Shown here: piece by piece, positions 6,197 to 6,862 of the stretch
Numbering within the stretch: position 1 is the stretch's first letter
How the letters are laid out: every line of letters starts with the position of its first letter
NCBI GenBank assembly: GCA_937923265.1
Contig: CALAJY010000040.1
Location: forward strand, 1 to 6,862
DNA from: an uncultured Tissierellia bacterium
GTDB taxonomy: Bacteria; Bacillota; Clostridia; Tissierellales; Peptoniphilaceae
DNA length: 6,862 nt
Direction of reading: 5' to 3'
Position numbers and translations under genes: made by a program
The notes under the pieces: model-generated
What the model was told of the DNA's origin: nothing
What the model saw: only the letters and a program-made list of their open reading frames with translations
Database searches by the model: none

Positions 6197-6367
6197 CAAG
6201 GGTCCAAGCAGTGAGATCGCGGCTCCGGGGCGAAAAGGTGGGGTCCAGCTCAGAGGACGAGAAGTGGAATTCCCCCCTAGCCCAAAGAAGTCGGGGCCCC
6301 ACTTCAGAGAGGAAATGCACATCCAGAGCCTGCATACTCCCAGCAGAACTACTTTTACAAAGCAGTT
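6197..6367 (+). other. Structured non-coding stretch between EamA stop and its terminator
   Basis: About 170 nt separate the EamA stop from the nearest terminator. A hairpin spans 6261-6305: outer GAAGTGG/CCACTTC (7 bp) and inner CCCC (6274-6277)/GGGG (6293-6296). An alternative pairing of GTGGGG (near 6238) with CCCCAC (6297-6302) competes with it. GGGCGAAAAGGTGG at about 6228-6241 resembles the linker of the 43-bp repeat read in the right-array direction. It may be a long 3' untranslated region, a small RNA ending at 6399, or worn repeat. No promoter was found, so an independent RNA is unproven. The small frames in it lack support. Confidence 0.3.
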
Positions 6368-6399
6368 GCCCGCTTGCCCAACGGCAAGCGGGCTTTCTT
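6368..6399 (+). terminator. Strong intrinsic terminator downstream of EamA
   Basis: A perfect 11-bp stem GCCCGCTTGCC (6368-6378) / GGCAAGCGGGC (6383-6393) with a CAAC tetraloop is followed by TTTCTT (6394-6399). It is the strongest terminator in the window and reads on the + strand. The nearest upstream gene is EamA, 171 nt before. Confidence 0.9.
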
Positions 6400-6521
6400 A
6401 TGTAAATAGGAGCCTGTCGCAAAAAAATTGCAAGCAGTGCATGGGAAGAAGGGCTCGTGGGAGAATTGAAGAAAAGCAAGGTGTCGGCGCAGGTATTGAA
6501 GATTCAATTTAGGGGGAATTG

Positions 6522-6608
6522 ATGAGATTTTTCTTAGTTGTTCGAATTCAAAGCTCGCCTCCGACTGGGGCCCTGGATAATAGCAAGGAGGCGGAGAAGA
6601 TAGGATGA
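6522..6608 (+). other. Doubtful 28-codon open frame with a ribosome-site-like AGGGGG
   Basis: The ATG at 6522 is preceded by AGGGGG at 6511-6516 with a normal gap. The frame gives a 28-residue peptide beginning MRFFLVVRIQ and ends in TGA at 6606-6608. That stop overlaps an ATG at 6605, which opens a frame running off the window end through the repeat array (86 codons without a stop). Much of the second half lies in a duplicated block (6533-6590) that leads into repeats, so a genuine peptide is unlikely. It is listed because of the spacing and the ATGA overlap. Confidence 0.15.
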
Positions 6609-6700
6609 ATAGGTTCGAAAAGGATCGATGGGAATGCCTCCTGGCTGTTCGCATTATAGGTCGACGCCGACTGGAACCCTGGGAAAATGCCAAAACAGAG
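6533..6700. repeat. Imperfect direct duplication at the entry to the right array
   Basis: About 55 bp at 6535-6590 and 6643-6700 align with offset 106-107. Both contain TGTTCG, then ATT, then TCG, CCGACTGG, CCCTGG and a final (G)GAGG after CAA. Between them lies a different 50-bp piece. The first copy also has CGCCTCC (6556-6562) complementary to GGAGGCG (6587-6593). The second copy flows straight into the 43-bp array through its CCCTGGGAAA arm at 6677. The first copy may therefore be an old, degraded edge of the same element. The rest of 6400-6532 shows no gene; it contains an ATTGAA-GA-TTCAAT palindrome at 6495-6508. Confidence 0.6.
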
Positions 6701-6862
6701 GTTTCCCAGGGTGTGGATCCCCTGGGAAATGGCGAAAAAGGAGGTTTCCCAGGGGCGGTGGACCCTGGGAAATTCCAAAAAACAGGGTTTCCCAGGGTGT
6801 GGGTCCCCTGGGAAATGGCGAAAAAGGAGGTTTCCCAGGGTGTGGATCCCCTGGGAAATGGC
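6677..6862. repeat. Right array of 43-bp hairpin repeat (4.5 units, inverted relative to left array)
   Basis: A half unit (arm CCCTGGGAAA, 6677-6686) and its linker are followed by four 28-nt units at 6702-6729, 6745-6772, 6788-6815 and 6831-6858. The period is exactly 43 bp. Arms are TTTCCCAGGG and CCCTGGGAAA, perfectly complementary in all four. Loops are TGTGGATC, GCGGTGGA, TGTGGGTC and TGTGGATC. Linkers are TGGCGAAAAAGGAGG (6730 and 6816) and the variant TTCCAAAAAACAGGG (6773). This is the reverse complement of the left-array layout. Arms are better conserved than in the other copies, so this array is younger or under stronger homogenisation. It continues beyond the window. Confidence 0.95.

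Noticed and set aside
5411..6322. 303-codon open frame on the minus strand across the EamA gene
   Set aside because: It is a shadow of the C-rich third codon positions of EamA. The product is an implausible Gly/Glu/Asp-rich string.
6400..6440. Insertion-sequence end (GAGCCTGTCGCAAAAAA)
   Set aside because: It resembles some IS termini, but no matching inverted copy or transposase fragment occurs in the window.
6264..6512. 82-codon GTG-start frame downstream of EamA
   Set aside because: It runs straight through the strong terminator hairpin at 6368-6393 and has no recognisable protein features, despite a GAGGA upstream.
6677..6862. CRISPR array
   Set aside because: The period is regular, but the 15-nt linkers are nearly identical, the variable part is only an 8-nt loop inside the hairpin, and no cas genes are present.

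Overview
The window looks like chromosome from a Bacillota (Firmicutes) bacterium, probably of the Clostridia type. The reasons are strong AGGAGG-type ribosome binding sites, sigma-A-like promoters, hairpin-plus-U terminators, and a gene set that is common in anaerobic gut or oral Bacillota: an XRE regulator, a URO-D/MtaA-type protein, an SLC13-type permease, an EamA transporter and a stand-alone PD-(D/E)XK protein. No genus can be named from the sequence alone. There are five convincing protein genes, no tRNA or rRNA, and no recognisable transposase.

Layout. (1) 1-117 is the end of a tandem array of a 43-bp hairpin repeat. (2) 133-424 is a non-coding leader with nested inverted repeats. It precedes an AT-richer gene (425-1234, +) for a PD-(D/E)XK nuclease-fold protein. 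(3) 1235-1565 is non-coding and holds degenerate copies of the 43-bp repeat and a duplicated GC-rich 20-mer. (4) 1566-2288 (-) encodes an XRE-type regulator. It is transcribed away from an operon on the + strand. Between them lie about 580 bp with a good promoter for the regulator, two candidate promoters for the operon, two short palindromes that could be operators, and a structured leader of about 350-400 nt. (5) 2868-3896 and 3916-5157 (+) form a two-gene operon: a URO-D superfamily protein with the H-x-C...C zinc-site pattern of cobamide-dependent methyltransferases, and a 413-residue SLC13/DASS/ArsB-like anion permease. An intrinsic terminator closes it at 5198-5236. (6) 5330-6196 (+) is an EamA/DMT-family transporter. 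It is followed by about 170 nt of structured non-coding sequence and a strong terminator at 6368-6399. (7) 6400-6676 holds an imperfect direct duplication that runs into a second 43-bp repeat array (6677-6862), in the opposite orientation to the first.

How it may work together (inference). The XRE protein is the natural candidate to control the divergent operon. The permease would import an organic anion and the URO-D/MtaA-like protein would act on it or on a methyl group derived from it. No corrinoid protein is present here, so the substrate remains unknown. The EamA gene has its own upstream terminator and need not be part of the same pathway.

The most distinctive structural signal is the 43-bp repeat. 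Each unit has two 10-bp complementary arms around an 8-nt variable loop, then a conserved 15-nt linker. The period is exact, and the orientation differs between the left and right ends of the window.
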